NCBI GenBank assembly: GCA_037127255.1
Contig: JBANSL010000008.1
Span: 9,741,396-9,805,395 of the forward strand
Direction: 5' to 3'
From: Persicaria tinctoria
Lineage: Eukaryota > Streptophyta > Magnoliopsida > Caryophyllales > Polygonaceae
DNA: 64,000 nt
Shown here piece by piece: positions 1-11,362 of this stretch. The notes below the pieces were generated by a model. That model was not told the origin of the DNA, made no database searches, and worked only from the letters and a program-made list of their open reading frames with translations. Each line of letters opens with the position of its first letter. Positions within the stretch are counted from its first letter, which is position 1. Position numbers and translations under genes: made by a program.

Positions 1-469
1 CCCTTCCATTGTACAAATAATTGATTTAGATTATAGTAGGATGTAACATTCACATCAGGACTGTCATTATCGATTATCATTATAATCAATATAGAAGGTA
101 TATTTACCAAATGACTTTTCCAATACACATTTTCGTACGTGTAACGGATTCTTGTGCATTTGCAACTTTGAAGCGCCATACAACTACTTGGTCCCAATTC
201 AACTCAAAAAGATTTTTTCTTTATTGCATCATACAGTATGGTATTACACTAAGAATTAGTTCCTCAGTCACCCAGTACAAAAAAAGTAACAGCGAAAATT
301 GACAGCATTTCTGTTGTACATCAGCTGTGCTTGTACGGTAAGGTGAGAAACCCATTCACCTATTGATATTGATACATTGTGCTTAAATACAATACCATAT
401 CATGTGCCTGTTCTGACATGTACAAGCAATCTACAAGTGTTTTTGAATTTCTGGAATTTGGAGGGTGGC
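1..469. other. 3' flank of the PLD delta gene
   Basis: AT-rich sequence after the PLD delta stop codon (the gene reads leftward). It probably holds the 3' UTR and the start of an intergenic spacer. The short ORFs here show no conserved motif and no other gene is seen. Confidence 0.5.
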
Positions 470-3400
470 TCAAGTTGTAAGTGCATCAGGAAGAGGGCTA
501 GGGGATCCAAGTATCTTACCACCAACATCCGGGAATTGTTCGTAAAGGGGCAACGCGCTAATCTTCCCATCATCATCCACCTGAACTGGGTACTTGATGA
601 GATGGCCTTGCAACGGAGTGTACTCCCCAGCAATGTAGCTCTTCCAATTTTGTTCGGCTATCTTGTTCACCTTTCTCACACAATCTAGACTTTCCGGTTC
701 TTGGAAGCATTCATCCACTTCTTCAAGGTGCTCTGCCCATAGCGACATCCTATATCCATATACCTGGAATGGAATGGAAGAACGAAACAACAATCTCATA
801 CTCAAAAACCATGTCTAAAATTCCGTGCAGCTCTTATTAAAGATGACATGTTTAGATTGAACAAAACCTGGCCACGAGGATGTGCCTTTTTATTTGCCCA
901 AGTGTGATGGTGTTGATAACCTCCCATGGCAATCTCAGTGTCTCTCGAACCAGCCATGGATCGTTGATTGATATTTGCGGATCCTATTATGACATATTCA
1001 TCATCCACAACCATTCCCTTGGCATGTACATAAACCATGAATCTTCCATTCTTTTGTGAAGCTGACACCTGATAGATAACAACATTCCCACATGAGAAAC
1101 CTTTAACTAGAGTACTAGATAATGATGAAAAGATTTAAGGTAAGCTGAATTACAGTTTCACTAGAAGAGTGACTGGAATTTGACCCCTCTTCTACTAGTT
1201 CACGGTTACCCAAACAATAGAAGTTCAGATAGTCTTGGATGTTTACTCCTTCAAGATCTACGCCTTTGAGCTCTTTTGCTATCAGTTCATACATCATTTG
1301 CATTGTTTGACTCTGGAAACAAGGACAGTAAGAGTTATTGTGATACCAATTTAGTGTAGGCAGATAAACATATCGAAGTCCTATTGCTGTTGTATCCAGG
1401 AGGAATATGTCTTATCTATGATACCTGCCAGAAGAGAATTTCTTGCACGGAGGCAGAACAAGTGTTGCCCTCAGGCCACATTGGGATGACAACATAGACT
1501 GCAAAACGTTCCTTGGCTCTTATCTTACTAGCAATCTTTAGTGCCAACTCCATGGGGATTAAATTATCAGCTCCTGTAAATTGAGAAGTAATGAGAACAA
1601 AATTGGAGCTCAGGATGTTTTGCAAGTAAGAAAAGTGTCTCTTATGAAATAGTGCACACCTGCTTGTTTATACGATGGCCACGCATACGAAGATCCGATA
1701 AAGTACTGATTTTCAATGTATATGAAATGCTGTGCAGATCTGATTGCCTCAATGTAGGCCATTTGGATGCTTCGGTCTACTAATAAATGCTTAGCCCGTA
1801 CCAAGTTCTGCAACCGGAAAATGTGTGAAATTTTTTGAGATGATGTTTGAATTATGTATAGGTGTATAGCACTCGAGTTTATCAACAAACCTGAGCATCA
1901 GTCGACTGCACACCCTTCGGAAAACCTTTCACTGATCCAGAATCAATAGACCGAAAGATCTGCCATAACCATAGCACAATTCAGACTACTTAAGGTTCTA
2001 TAATGCAGAATCAATATTCAAACTAAGGGCAATGATAATCTTAACCTGAACTTGCCAACTTTCAGGATCCTTCTCATCTCTAACCGTCAAGTGCGAATCA
2101 TCCTGATGAGGAGAGGAGGATGGGGTATGTATCCATGACATCCGGCCAACCTTTAGCAAATGGTCATCATTTGAACGAGAAATCTTTTTGAAACGCCTGC
2201 GAAGACGATACCACTTTGTGGCCTTCTTCCATCGCTGCTCAAAGTTTGTGAGCACGTCGTATGCAGCAGGTCCTTCAACTCTGCAGTGCAAATCATGCCA
2301 GGGCTGTCTTGGACCCTTTGTTCCTGCCTGTTATTTATCAAACACCAATGTCAATGGCAGGATTAACAATTTTACAAGAAAGGACAATCCAACAGTGAAT
2401 GGAAGCACTCACAGGTAAACCTGGATTGTGGAAATCGTCTTCGAAAGTGGTGTCAAGATCACGAAATAGCCTGTGATCTGGGGTATCATATCGACCATCA
2501 CACATGTCTAGACCTCCTAGGAAAGATGTTATCTTCCTATTGTTTCCAGCTGCTTGAGTGTCCACAATCACACATTTCTGGTGATGTGTATATAGAGTCC
2601 CCACAACCTGGAATTGAGTCATTTGCCATTAAGATCGCAGAAAAAACTCGCGAATATGCAAGAATCATAATGTGGTTGGATACCATGATAGAAGCTTGCC
2701 TTTTGCTTGATAACACTGAGCTTATTGCTTCCATAACGAGGGGAAAGCACACAGACGACCGATGTGTTCTTGAAGAACTTCTTTGTTTCTTCGTCGTGGG
2801 TTTCCATTATCCCCTTCTGCATTCGTAAACGCACCAATCGAGTTAAGATAGCATCATCATCAAACATAACATAGAAGCCACATCTAATTGATCACCCCCC
2901 CTGATTTGAGCATAGATCCTACTGAAATGCACGCTGGAATCGAAATCAATTGCAATTCCAGTAAGGAACAGATTGGGATTGAAATCAATTTACCGTGTTG
3001 ATGAAAAATTTGTCGTGGGAGGTCTTATCATCCCAAACGAGCAACAAAACCCTAACCCCTTCCTGAGACTTGTACTTCAAAAGCTCCCCCAAATTCAAAT
3101 CCCCGCCGTTAGGCAATGGCCTCGTCGGCTCCCTCACCAGCTTCACCTTATGGTAAATTGACCATCCCACGATGTATACCAAATGATGTGCTTCCAAGAT
3201 CGCATGGCAGATATCCTCCCAGCAGTTCTCCTGTCCGTACACCTTCCCCCCATCCAACTCCACCTTAGGCAGATTGTGATCGCCGCAGTGCGCGTCCTGG
3301 TACAGCGTGACCGCCCCGCCACCCCTCGCCGGGAAATAGCTCCTCTCCACGGCGTGTGTGGCGTTGCTGCTCCGGTAATTTTCGCTCTCCGCGCAGGGCG

Positions 3401-3935
3401 AGAACTTCATTTTCAGGTGAATCGCCGCGCCCTGCTTCGGCGGCTTGCCATTGTCGCCGAGGATCGGAAACCAGCCGTCGATCACCTCCCCGGTGGCGAT
3501 CTGGTGAGCCGGCACCGAAGCCGTCCCGATCAGGTCGGTACCGAAGAAGTCATCGTCCTTGACAATGAAGTCAACCTTGGAGACGGGGTGTGCGAGGGGG
3601 ATGTTGATCCGCTCGTTCCACTCGGGATCGGCGGAGTTCGAGATCACGCGCGTCCTCGCCACCGTGGCCCCGGCCAGGCACACCTTCACGTAGGGGTCGC
3701 TGGTGATCATTTTGCCGTGCCTTCGGTGCTTATCGCCGTCGTCGTGGACGCTTGTGCTGCACCCCTTTGTCATCGGCGCGGTGCACGAGCCGAAGACGGA
3801 GAACACGCGGCGGGCGCCTTCGGAGAGGAGGTCCATGTTCGGGAGGCTGCGCGCTTCGATGATGTGGAGATCGAGATCTCCATGGAGGTTGATCAACTCC
3901 TCTGGCGCCACCGACGGCGTCTTCCTGCCCGACAT
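470..3935 (-). CDS. PLDdelta: Phospholipase D delta, 10 coding exons
   Basis: Hydrolyses membrane phospholipids to phosphatidic acid; the plant delta class is Ca2+-dependent, linked to plasma membrane and microtubules, and acts in stress signalling (family knowledge). Exons, minus strand: 3935-2994, 2816-2700, 2607-2413, 2327-2046, 1959-1891, 1807-1660, 1573-1425, 1312-1154, 1068-868, 763-470. All phases agree and give 851 residues, close to the usual 860-870. An N-terminal C2 domain lies at about 17-177. The two HxKxxxxD catalytic motifs are HQKCVIVD (H362, K364, D369) and HAKGMVVD (H702, K704, D709), both intact. The C-terminus LPDALTT is typical of the delta class. The start is the first in-frame ATG. 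Intron 2 (2608-2699) has a GC donor (AAG|GCAAGC); every other intron is GT-AG. No disabling change is seen, so the gene is probably functional. Confidence 0.96.
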
Positions 3936-5822
3936 TGCTGTTCTGATTCCGACGGAAAACAGCAACGGTGGATGGAGATCGATGGGGGAGAATCGGTGAT
4001 CGAATGAGGAGAAAACCGATGGAAGGATAAATAACAATGGAGGTTAATTAAAATATATTAATTGGAATGTTTCATATGATCGGGGTGGGGCAGGGGAAGG
4101 GTGACGGGGGGAAAGCCGGCGGTTATTCCCGATCGTTGAAGTCGATCGGTTTTCGCCGGCTCCCCGGGGTTTGAAAATGAAACTGATTGAATATTTTAAT
4201 GGGTTTAAATAATAAAGTTTCGGGGGAGATGGGTGGTTGACCGATGGAGGAGGTGGGAAGCGAGTATTTGAAGACACGTGGCAAAAGGTGAAGGGTGGGG
4301 CCTTCGCCAGGTGGAGGTGGAAGTGTGGTACCGGTGGTCCTACATAATTTGCCTTGGTGGCTCAAATTTATTGAGTACTCCGTATAATTTAATTTTTATT
4401 TAATTAGCGCCAAGTATGGATTTGATGCCAAATGAGTTTTTAAGTAAAATGACTAAATGAATATCAGCTATCAGGTAGATCTGAGTTGGCCGGAATCCAG
4501 ATTTGACTTTGTTAATTTATTCTTATTGTAAATTAAAAATCATAATTCGATAACTTTACAATATTAAAAACAAAATTCAAATATCGATCGGCGATTCAGA
4601 GAAGACCTTCTCCCTTGTGAGGACATAGGGTTTGGGAGAGCAGTCACAACGCTGTGCTTTCCCACTCCATCCGGACACGAACCCATTTAACCCGAAAAAG
4701 TATCGGATGTTTAGGTTTGAGTAAAAAAAATCCGTAACAAAATTTTCCGGTCTTGGCCTAAAATTTTCCGAGCGTTTAAATCGGGTTTTGTTTTGAAGGT
4801 CTAACCTGAAAATATGGTTTTGTTTAACAAAGCATAATTATCTTCAAATCAATTGTTTAAGGTTGTTATTTTGATCGTAGTATTATATAATACTCTTCAA
4901 ATCAATTGTTTAAATGGGGTTGAGTAATGTTCTGGTTGAACAATGGCTTAATTCTAATTTACACCTGAGACAATAAAATATGGGGAATTTCAAATTTGGA
5001 GACTAGACAAAGTATACTAGCTAGCTTTACTCTTAAGCAAGTAAAAGAAAAAACATATATTGTGTGATATAGAATTGAAGTATACATCAATATTCCATTG
5101 AATAAATAAATATATTCCAGTTTTAATTTCTACTCCAAACGGAAATATTTCAAAGCAAGTTGAAGGCATATGAATGAATTTGAAGGGAAAAAAATGAACA
5201 AATGAAGCTTTTTTCGATACTTGTCGATGGACGATGATACGAGGATTCATCCCCTTGGTAGTATTCTTCATCGGGTGATAATAGTAAACCTTTCCTTCAA
5301 TATAAAGGGTTCAGGAGATCGTTGAGTAAGAACAACGGATTTTGCATACTACACAACAAATGTACATCAACACAAGTTCAAATGCAGGGACAGACAATTT
5401 TAGGTTGTAGATTGTTGTAGTACTGATTCCTCCCCAGTTATTTTAATATCTATGAATCCTTAGCTACAGATGTATGTAACAGATCTAAGACCAATGATCA
5501 AATCGATCTGATTAATAGTAATAGAGAAGGTGCACATGAAAATTCCTATTATTCCTATAATTTGAAATGAAATTGAAATATACTCTTCGGCAAAATATTT
5601 ATTTATTTTTATACAATTTTTTAAACCATTTCGTATTTTTTATTATACATGGCAATAGTTTTGGGTGGAGCCAGCTCTGGTATGACCATCATCACCTAAG
5701 AGCGTCCTAAAGGACAAGAATATGCATTACTGAGATTGAAGCCGCTGCATCAGGATCTAGCGAATGACGAAGACGTGTCACACAATCTGCAACCCTGTTG
5801 ACAACACTCCTAAAAATCTGAT
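3936..5822. other. PLD delta upstream region and spacer
   Basis: Contains the presumed 5' UTR and promoter of the leftward PLD delta gene (about 3936-4400), then AT-rich sequence without a convincing gene. Short ORFs (for example 5017-5271) lack conserved motifs. A TACTCCGTA 9-mer lies at 4376-4384. About 5690-5822 may belong to the decayed coding sequence that resumes at 11363. Confidence 0.5.
4274..4282. promoter_or_regulatory. G-box/ABRE-like ACACGTGGC upstream of PLD delta
   Basis: ACACGTGGC has a palindromic CACGTG core and lies about 340 bp upstream of the PLD delta ATG. G-box/ABRE elements bind bZIP and bHLH factors and often mediate ABA or dehydration responses, which would fit the known stress induction of PLD delta. 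Function here is inferred from sequence and position only. Confidence 0.4.
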
Positions 5823-5827
5823 GACAC
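5823..5827 (+). repeat. Left target-site duplication GACAC of the copia element
   Basis: GACAC sits directly before the left LTR and is repeated exactly at 11363-11367 after the right LTR. This is the 5-bp duplication expected of a copia integrase and proves that both LTRs belong to one insertion. Confidence 0.92.
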
Positions 5828-5967
5828 TGATAGATTACATAGGTCTCCTCGTATATAGTGGGTTAAAAGCCCATTAAGGTTCAATAACTTTGTAACCTAT
5901 GTATATATGTTTATCAATGAATGGAAACCCTCAAGGAGGACATTACAATCAATCTCATAATCTTTCA
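5828..5967 (+). repeat. Left LTR of the copia element
   Basis: A 140-bp terminal repeat beginning TG and ending CA, matching 11225-11362 with scattered substitutions. It is very short for a copia LTR. Confidence 0.94.
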
Positions 5968-5980
5968 TGGTATCATAACC
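5968..5980 (+). other. Primer-binding site of the copia element
   Basis: TGGTATCATAACC directly follows the left LTR. It resembles the TGGTATCAGAGC complement of the initiator methionine tRNA 3' end used by most plant copia elements. The first eight bases match and later positions have drifted. Confidence 0.75.
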
Positions 5981-6131
5981 TAAAATCCAAAGACCCTAAT
6001 TTTTTTTTTTTTTTCTTGTTCTAAAAACCCTTGCCGCCACCCTCTCGCCGGCGCCGCCCTACTCCCCCCATCGGTCACCCCTTGCCAACAACCCTCTCCC
6101 CCTCTCTCGCCCCTCTCTCTCCATTGTCACA

Positions 6132-7990
6132 ATGGCCGACCCTCCCCCTGCCACCAACAAACCGCCCTTCCACTCAGGCCCGGCCCTGGGCATGTGCGAG
6201 GTGGGCACTCGCACAGGGCCTCCGATTTTACGGGGCCTCCGGAGTATATAGAGAGTATTAAATATGTTTTGAAAAATAAGAGAAATGCTTTCTTGCCATA
6301 TTGGTTGAGTATGGTGTATAGGACTGTGTGTTTTTTAATTTTTGACACAGGTTCGAATCCCGCCAGTGCTCTTCTTGATGTTTTCATATCCCCACCTCCT
6401 TTTTAACGTGATAAGTATTCATTAAGTATTATTGTAATCATTAATGCTGAATCGTAGATTACCAAAAAAAATTACTGTAATGTTGATTCGTTCCCCACCA
6501 AAAAAAATTGCTGTTGAATCGTTAGTAAATTCCCCCACCATGAAAAAAAGAAAGAAAATGTAGTCAATAATATTTATGGTGCTAGAAAATGTAGTAAATT
6601 ACTTAAATTTTAATAAAATTAATGTAAGTTTTCTAACATGATTAAATTAAAAATTATATATATGAAATTTAGGGTTATTTCTTAAAAATCAACTTTTAAA
6701 CGAGATTAGATTTTTTTTTATAACGAACCATCTTTTATAAATTTTCTTTTTCTAAAACCATCTTATATAAGGTTTTGAGATAAATTGAACCACCTAGATT
6801 AATACTATATTTGATTTTTTTTAAAAAAAAAATATTTAATTTTGATCAAAGTACCCTTCATCCATATATTCAATTTCACAATAATGAATCAAAATTCCTA
6901 TAATTTATATTTTTATAAAACTAAAACTCCTCTTTTCTATAAAAGAATATCAAAAATAATTTATCCAAAATAAGCATCCACAAAGTTAAAAAAAAATTAA
7001 TAACTTAAAGTTTACTTAAAAAATAAACATACAATACAAATAATTTAATATGATGATATACCATGATATTATTTATTTTATTTTATTTTTAAATTCTCAT
7101 TAATAAACTTTTGAACCGGGCCTCCAAAATTCATTGGACGGCCCTGCTTCCACTCTGCTCTCACGATCTCTAATATCAAAAACTGCATCCCAATCATCCT
7201 AGATCATGAATCAAGTACCTACACCATGTGGTCGCACCTCTTTAAGACCCATGTTAAAGCTCATAAAGTCCTCCACCATATTGACTCCTCCGTCAATCGC
7301 CCTGAAAGTGAAGACGATGATTTCTTCACTCAACTTGACACCATTGTCCTTCAATGTATCTTCAACACCATCTCAAAAGATCTATTAACCACCATCCTCA
7401 ACCCAAAAGAAACCGCCTTGGATGCCTGGAAGAAGCTTCAGAATCTCTTCCAAGACAACAAGTCCACCCGTGTTGTCTATCTCGAGCACGAATTCCCAAG
7501 TTGCAAGCTTTCCTCCTTTCCGTCGATATCCGCCTATTGTCAGCACATCAAGACCCTGACTGGTCAACTAGACGTCATCGACTCCAAACCCAGCGCCACC
7601 CGCCTCGTCCTCCGGGTACTCTCGGGTCTCCCTTCTGAATACAACGCTGCTGCTACTCATATTCAGCAGACGGAACCTCTCCCTACATTCGAAAAGACCC
7701 GGTCCCAATTGATTCTGGAGGAGACTCGCCTTCAACGTCAGACCACCGAAGCTGCCAAGGACAAAACGACATTGGTATCCTCTAGCGACATTGACGAAGG
7801 ATTTGCCTCGCAACCCTTCCGCAACAACAATCAGCAAGGCTCGAGAGGTCGCGGCCGCGGCCGCAGCAGTACGACGCCCCTCACCCCTCTTGGTACCCCA
7901 ACCCTGTCTATCCACCTTGGATGCCCTTTGGCTACCCCGGGTCATCGTATCACGGACCAGCACCATATCCCAACCGTCAGCAGGGCTTGC
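6132..7990 (+). pseudogene. copia gag, split by a hAT insertion
   Basis: The reading frame starts at ATG 6132 (MADPPPATNK), runs into the hAT insertion at 6175 and resumes after its second target duplication at 7155. Removing the insertion plus one 8-bp duplication restores the frame exactly. The downstream part (7226 onward) has the UBN2/copia Gag fold signature: W-x-x-L near the start, DAW, LRVLSGLP and a closing LILEETRL segment. It ends in a Gly/Arg-rich GRGRGR tail that would precede the zinc knuckle. After about 7866 the frame is shifted and no intact CCHC knuckle is seen. Confidence 0.85.
6175..7146. mobile_element. Non-autonomous hAT-type DNA transposon inside copia gag
   Basis: A 972-bp insertion flanked by exact 8-bp duplications CTTCCACT (6167-6174 and 7147-7154), the size made by hAT transposases. 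Its ends are imperfect inverted repeats: the left starts CAGGCCCGGCCC and the right, read inward, starts CAGGGCCGTCC. The interior is mostly AT-rich with no transposase ORF. A box-B-like GGTTCGAATCCC at 6351-6362 suggests an embedded tRNA-like piece. It inserted after the copia element. Confidence 0.85.
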
Positions 7991-8085
7991 TGGGTCCTGC
8001 TCCTCGCCTCGTTGGTCATTAGGCTTACTCGTCGTCGTCTCATCAGGCATACCATCCTCCGACTGATGTGCATCACGCCTTCTCT

Positions 8086-9013
8086 TCAATGCAGCTGGCA
8101 CCTCCTGACACCGCTTGGTACATGGACACTGATGCTACCTCTCATATGACGAACTCCTCATGTACTCTCTATTTTATTTCTTTTAAGGGTCCTACTCATT
8201 CTATTATCGTCGACAACGTTGGTCGCCTAGCTACTTTGGACATTGGCCACGCCACACTACCAACCCCTTACACCTCAAAAACGTCCTTGTTGCCCCCAAA
8301 CTTGTCAAAAACCTTATCTCTGCCCGTCGGTTCACCACTGACAATAATGTTTCTCTTGTGTTTGATCCGTTTGGTTTCTCTGTGAAGGATCTCACTACGT
8401 GGGTTACTCGCCTGAGATGTAATAACACCGGGGAGCTCTATCTTGTGTCGTCGCCCTCACCATCCAGACCGTCAAGTCCAGTCGCCCTCTCGGCATCATC
8501 ATCCAGTCTTTGGCATGCGCGCCTTGGTCATCCCAGTCCTACACCTCCCAACAAAATGGCAAGGCCGAACGAATCATCCGAACCATTACCAATATGACGC
8601 GCTCTCTCCTCTTCCACGCATCCATTCCCCTTCTATATTGGCCTTACGCCTTAGCCACCACGTGCTACCTCCTAAACATTCTCCCTTCCACCACCCTCCA
8701 CCATCGCTCATCATTTCAGGCACTGTATTGCACTTTGCCCAAGTATGATCACCTTTGTACCTTTGGGTGCTTGTGCTTCCCCAATCAGTCATCCACCGCC
8801 CCACACAAGCTTCACCCACGCTCCACCCCTTGTGTCTTTCTTGGCTACCCGTCTGATCATCGTGGTTACCTCTGCCTCGATATCAAGACACACGAGATCA
8901 TTCTATCTCGTCATGTCACCTTTGATGAGTCGCGATTCCCCTTTGCGTCTCATACACCCCCTGTGTCTCCGTTAGAGTCAGAGTCACCTTTCCCACATTT
9001 TCTTTTTCCCTAG
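8086..9013 (+). pseudogene. copia protease and integrase remnant
   Basis: The protease core reads WYMDTDATSHMT at about 8116, where the family has D-T/S-G-A; the glycine after the catalytic Asp-Thr is aspartate (8131-8133), which should inactivate it. A GAG-pre-integrase segment follows and ends in SLWHARLGHPS (about 8505-8535). The frame then jumps into QQNGKAER (from 8549), the C-terminal edge of the integrase core. Most of the zinc finger and the first two catalytic acidic residues are therefore missing. The rest of the integrase tail (CVFLGYPSDHRGY) is readable in the 8510-9013 frame. Confidence 0.85.
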
Positions 9014-9469
9014 AGCTCTCCAGGTGCTCCTGCGTCTCCCCCTTCACCACCCTCCACCAGACCACACACCCGCAGGTCGCAGCGTCTCCGGTGTCTTCCG
9101 ACCCCGTCAGATCGTCTCCATGACCACCGCACATCACCCCGCCGCTCAATCACATGCCCACACCCCTCCGTCTGATCGCCATTATGTGTTGCCGCGGCTT
9201 AAACAAACAGAACAGCCCCAACCTCCATCCCACACACTGGCGGCGGCCGCAGCATCATGCAACGGCCGCGATCAATCAACATGCGGCGCCCGCAACTTCC
9301 CCTTCGGGCTTCGCCCCCGTCCTTCCAAACACCCAATCACCCCCTTCCTCCACCTCGACCTCCCTTTCCCCCATTCCCATCTGCCACAAAACAGCCCTCC
9401 TCGACCCGAATTGGTTGGCGGCTATGCTCGACGAATACAGGGCCCTTACGAAGAATGGTACTTGGGTTC

Positions 9470-9796
9470 TATGTTTCTATGATGGCCCAAGAACACGCTC
9501 ATTCTTCAGCCGTAGAGAGACTTTTGAATTGCGAGGTACCATTACGAGCTCAATATATACGAGTGTTATTCCGTGAAATAACTCGAATTTCAAATCATTC
9601 ACTTGCTTTAACTACTCATGCTATGGATGTGGGAGCATTAACTCCGTCCATGTGGGCTTCTGAGGAGCGAGAGAAATTGTTGGAATTTTATGAAAGAGTC
9701 CCGGGAGCTAGGATGCATGCCAGTTTCATACGACCAGGTGGAGTGGCACAAGATCTGCCTCTTGGCTTATGTCGAGATATTGATTCCTCCACACAA
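9470..9796 (+). pseudogene. nad7: Mitochondrial nad7 fragment captured in copia pol
   Basis: About 327 bp encode a stretch of NADH dehydrogenase subunit 7, respiratory complex I ([50 protein letters not shown]). On the left it abuts the copia TWVL codons and on the right copia resumes at [10 protein letters not shown] few copia codons between these motifs are missing, so this is a filler insertion with a small deletion. Several codons carry the genomic C where plant mitochondrial nad7 mRNA is edited to U (Ser where the protein has Leu or Phe, Arg in LFREIT where it has Cys; recalled, not checked). That favours transfer of mitochondrial DNA rather than edited cDNA. It cannot make a functional protein. 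Confidence 0.93.
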
Positions 9797-11227
9797 CGAA
9801 CGTCATTCGATGTATGTGGCTCTTCCGTCACAAGTTTCGCTCTAATGGGTTGTTGGAGCGCTACAAAGCCCGTCTTGTGGTCAACGGTCGATCTCAGCAT
9901 GCAGGTATTGATTGTGATGAGACGTTCAGTCATGTGGTCAAGCCTGCCACTATTCGAGTAGTTCTGAGTCTAGCTCTGTCGCGCAACTGGGCCATCCATT
10001 AGTTAGATGTCAAGAACGCATTTCTGCATGGCCATCTGAATGAGACAGTCTACATGTTTCAGCCGTCGGGGTTTGCTGATGCCGATCGTCCAAAGCATGT
10101 CTATCTCCTCAAGCGCTCTCTATATGGTCTGAAACAGGCTCCGCGGGCTTGTTTCCAGCGTTTTGCCTCTCATCTGCTTCGTTTGGGTTTCATAGGCAGC
10201 CGTTCGGATACGTCTTTGTTTATCTATCGCAGAGGCTCAGACTTGGCATTCCTGCTACTATATGTCGACGACGTCATTCTCATCGCCTCTTCAGATGCTC
10301 TTCGGACGTCCATTATTTCGCAGTTGAGTGCGGAATTCGTCATGTCTGATCTGGGTCAGTTGTCCTACTTCTTAGGAGTTGATGTTCAGCGTCATGCGTC
10401 TGGTCTTTTTCTCTCACAAAGTAAGTACGCTGTTGAGATTGTTGCTCGGGCTAAGATGGTCAACTTCATTCCGGTCGCCACCCTTGTCGATACATCCAAC
10501 AAGCTCAGTGCTCATTCTGGTCCTTTGGTTAATGATCCGACACTTTACAGGAGCCTCGCTCGTGCTCTTCAGTATCTCACCTTCACCCGACCTGATATCA
10601 GTTACGCCGTTCAACAGGTCTGCTTGTTCATGCATGCACCCAGGGAACCTCATTTTCAGGCTCTGAAGTGGATTATTTTGATACATCAGCGGCACCCTCG
10701 AGCTCGGCACCACGATCACTCCTTCCTCTAAGCTTGATCTTGTTGCCTACACTGATGCAGATTGGGGTGGTTGCCCTGACACACGTCGATCCACGTCTGG
10801 TTACTGTGTCTTCCTCAATGACACCCTTGTGTCGTGGTCAGGCAAGCGTCAGTCCGTCGTGTCTCGCTCCAGCGCTGAGGCAGAATACAAGGGTGTTGCC
10901 AACGTTGTCTCCGAGTGCTCTTGGCTCCGCAATCTCCTGCTTGAGCTCCGTTGCCCTCTTCAGAAGGCCACTCTCGTCTACACTGACAACGTATCCGTCG
11001 TCTATCTGGCTAGCAACCCAGTCCAGCATCAACGCACGAAGCACATTGAGCTTGATCTCCACTTCGTCAGGGATAAGGTTGCCATTGGACATGTTCGTGT
11101 TCTTCATGTCTCGTCCTCTTATAAGTACGCTGATATTTTCACCAAGGGTTTACCTAGACAATTATTCATTGATTTTCGTTTCAGTCTCACTGTACGGACC
11201 CCTCTCGTTTCGACTGCGGGGGTTTGA
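9797..11227 (+). pseudogene. copia reverse transcriptase and RNase H
   Basis: Resumes at about 9803 with [13 protein letters not shown] and continues [33 protein letters not shown] and LLYVDDVILIA; the YVDD active site is intact. Defects: an in-frame TAG just before LDVKNAFL (about 10000), where CAG or CAA is expected, and a frameshift near 10670-10730. RNase H is readable at 10829-11227 (SRSSAEAEYKGV, YTDNVSVVYL, KHIELDLHFVRD, DIFTKGLP). The terminal TGA uses the first bases of the right LTR. Confidence 0.92.
11213..11224 (+). other. Polypurine-like tract of the copia element
   Basis: CGACTGCGGGGGTT-type G-rich sequence immediately precedes the right LTR, in the position of the plus-strand primer. 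The G5 run is the only clear polypurine block. Confidence 0.5.
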
Positions 11228-11362
11228 TAGATTATATAGGTCTCCTCATGTATAGTGGGCTAAAAGCCTATCAAGGCCCAATACCTTTGTAACCTATATA
11301 CATGTTTATCAATGAATGGAAACCCTCAAGGAGGACATTACAATCAATCTCATGATCTTTCA
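11225..11362 (+). repeat. Right LTR of the copia element
   Basis: A 138-bp copy of 5828-5967, starting TGATAG and ending TTTCA, followed by the GACAC duplication at 11363-11367. Confidence 0.94.

Larger units (their letters stand above)
5828..11362 (+). mobile_element. Ty1/copia LTR retrotransposon, complete ends, defective
   Basis: The left LTR (5828-5967) and right LTR (11225-11362) are about 140 bp, both start TGATAG and end TTTCA, and are flanked by GACAC duplications. The primer-binding site follows the left LTR and a G-rich tract precedes the right one. The domain order is gag, protease, integrase, reverse transcriptase, RNase H, as in copia. Damage: a hAT insertion in gag, frameshifts after the Gly/Arg-rich gag tail, loss of most of the integrase core, a mitochondrial nad7 fragment at the start of RT, an in-frame TAG near 10000, and a frameshift between RT and RNase H. 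The LTRs differ at roughly a dozen sites by eye, so the insertion is not recent. It cannot be autonomous. Confidence 0.95.

Noticed and set aside
3183..4007. 274-codon plus-strand ORF opposite PLD delta exon 1
   Set aside because: Shadow of GC-rich coding on the other strand; Arg/His/Val-rich, no domain.
4044..4365. Minus-strand ORFs upstream of PLD delta as an N-terminal extension
   Set aside because: Separated from the PLD delta frame by stops; the PLD delta ATG at 3935 gives the family's normal N-terminus.
5017..5271. Minus-strand ORF of 84 codons
   Set aside because: AT-rich, Phe/Ile/Lys-biased, no upstream signals or similarity.
6290..6365. Possible tRNA gene near GGTTCGAATCCC
   Set aside because: No cloverleaf can be drawn: acceptor and anticodon arms do not pair. 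At most a SINE-like B box inside the hAT element.
9257..9961. 234-codon ORF as a functional nad7-like gene
   Set aside because: It is a fortuitous fusion of copia sequence and an internal nad7 piece, without start region, C-terminus or editing.
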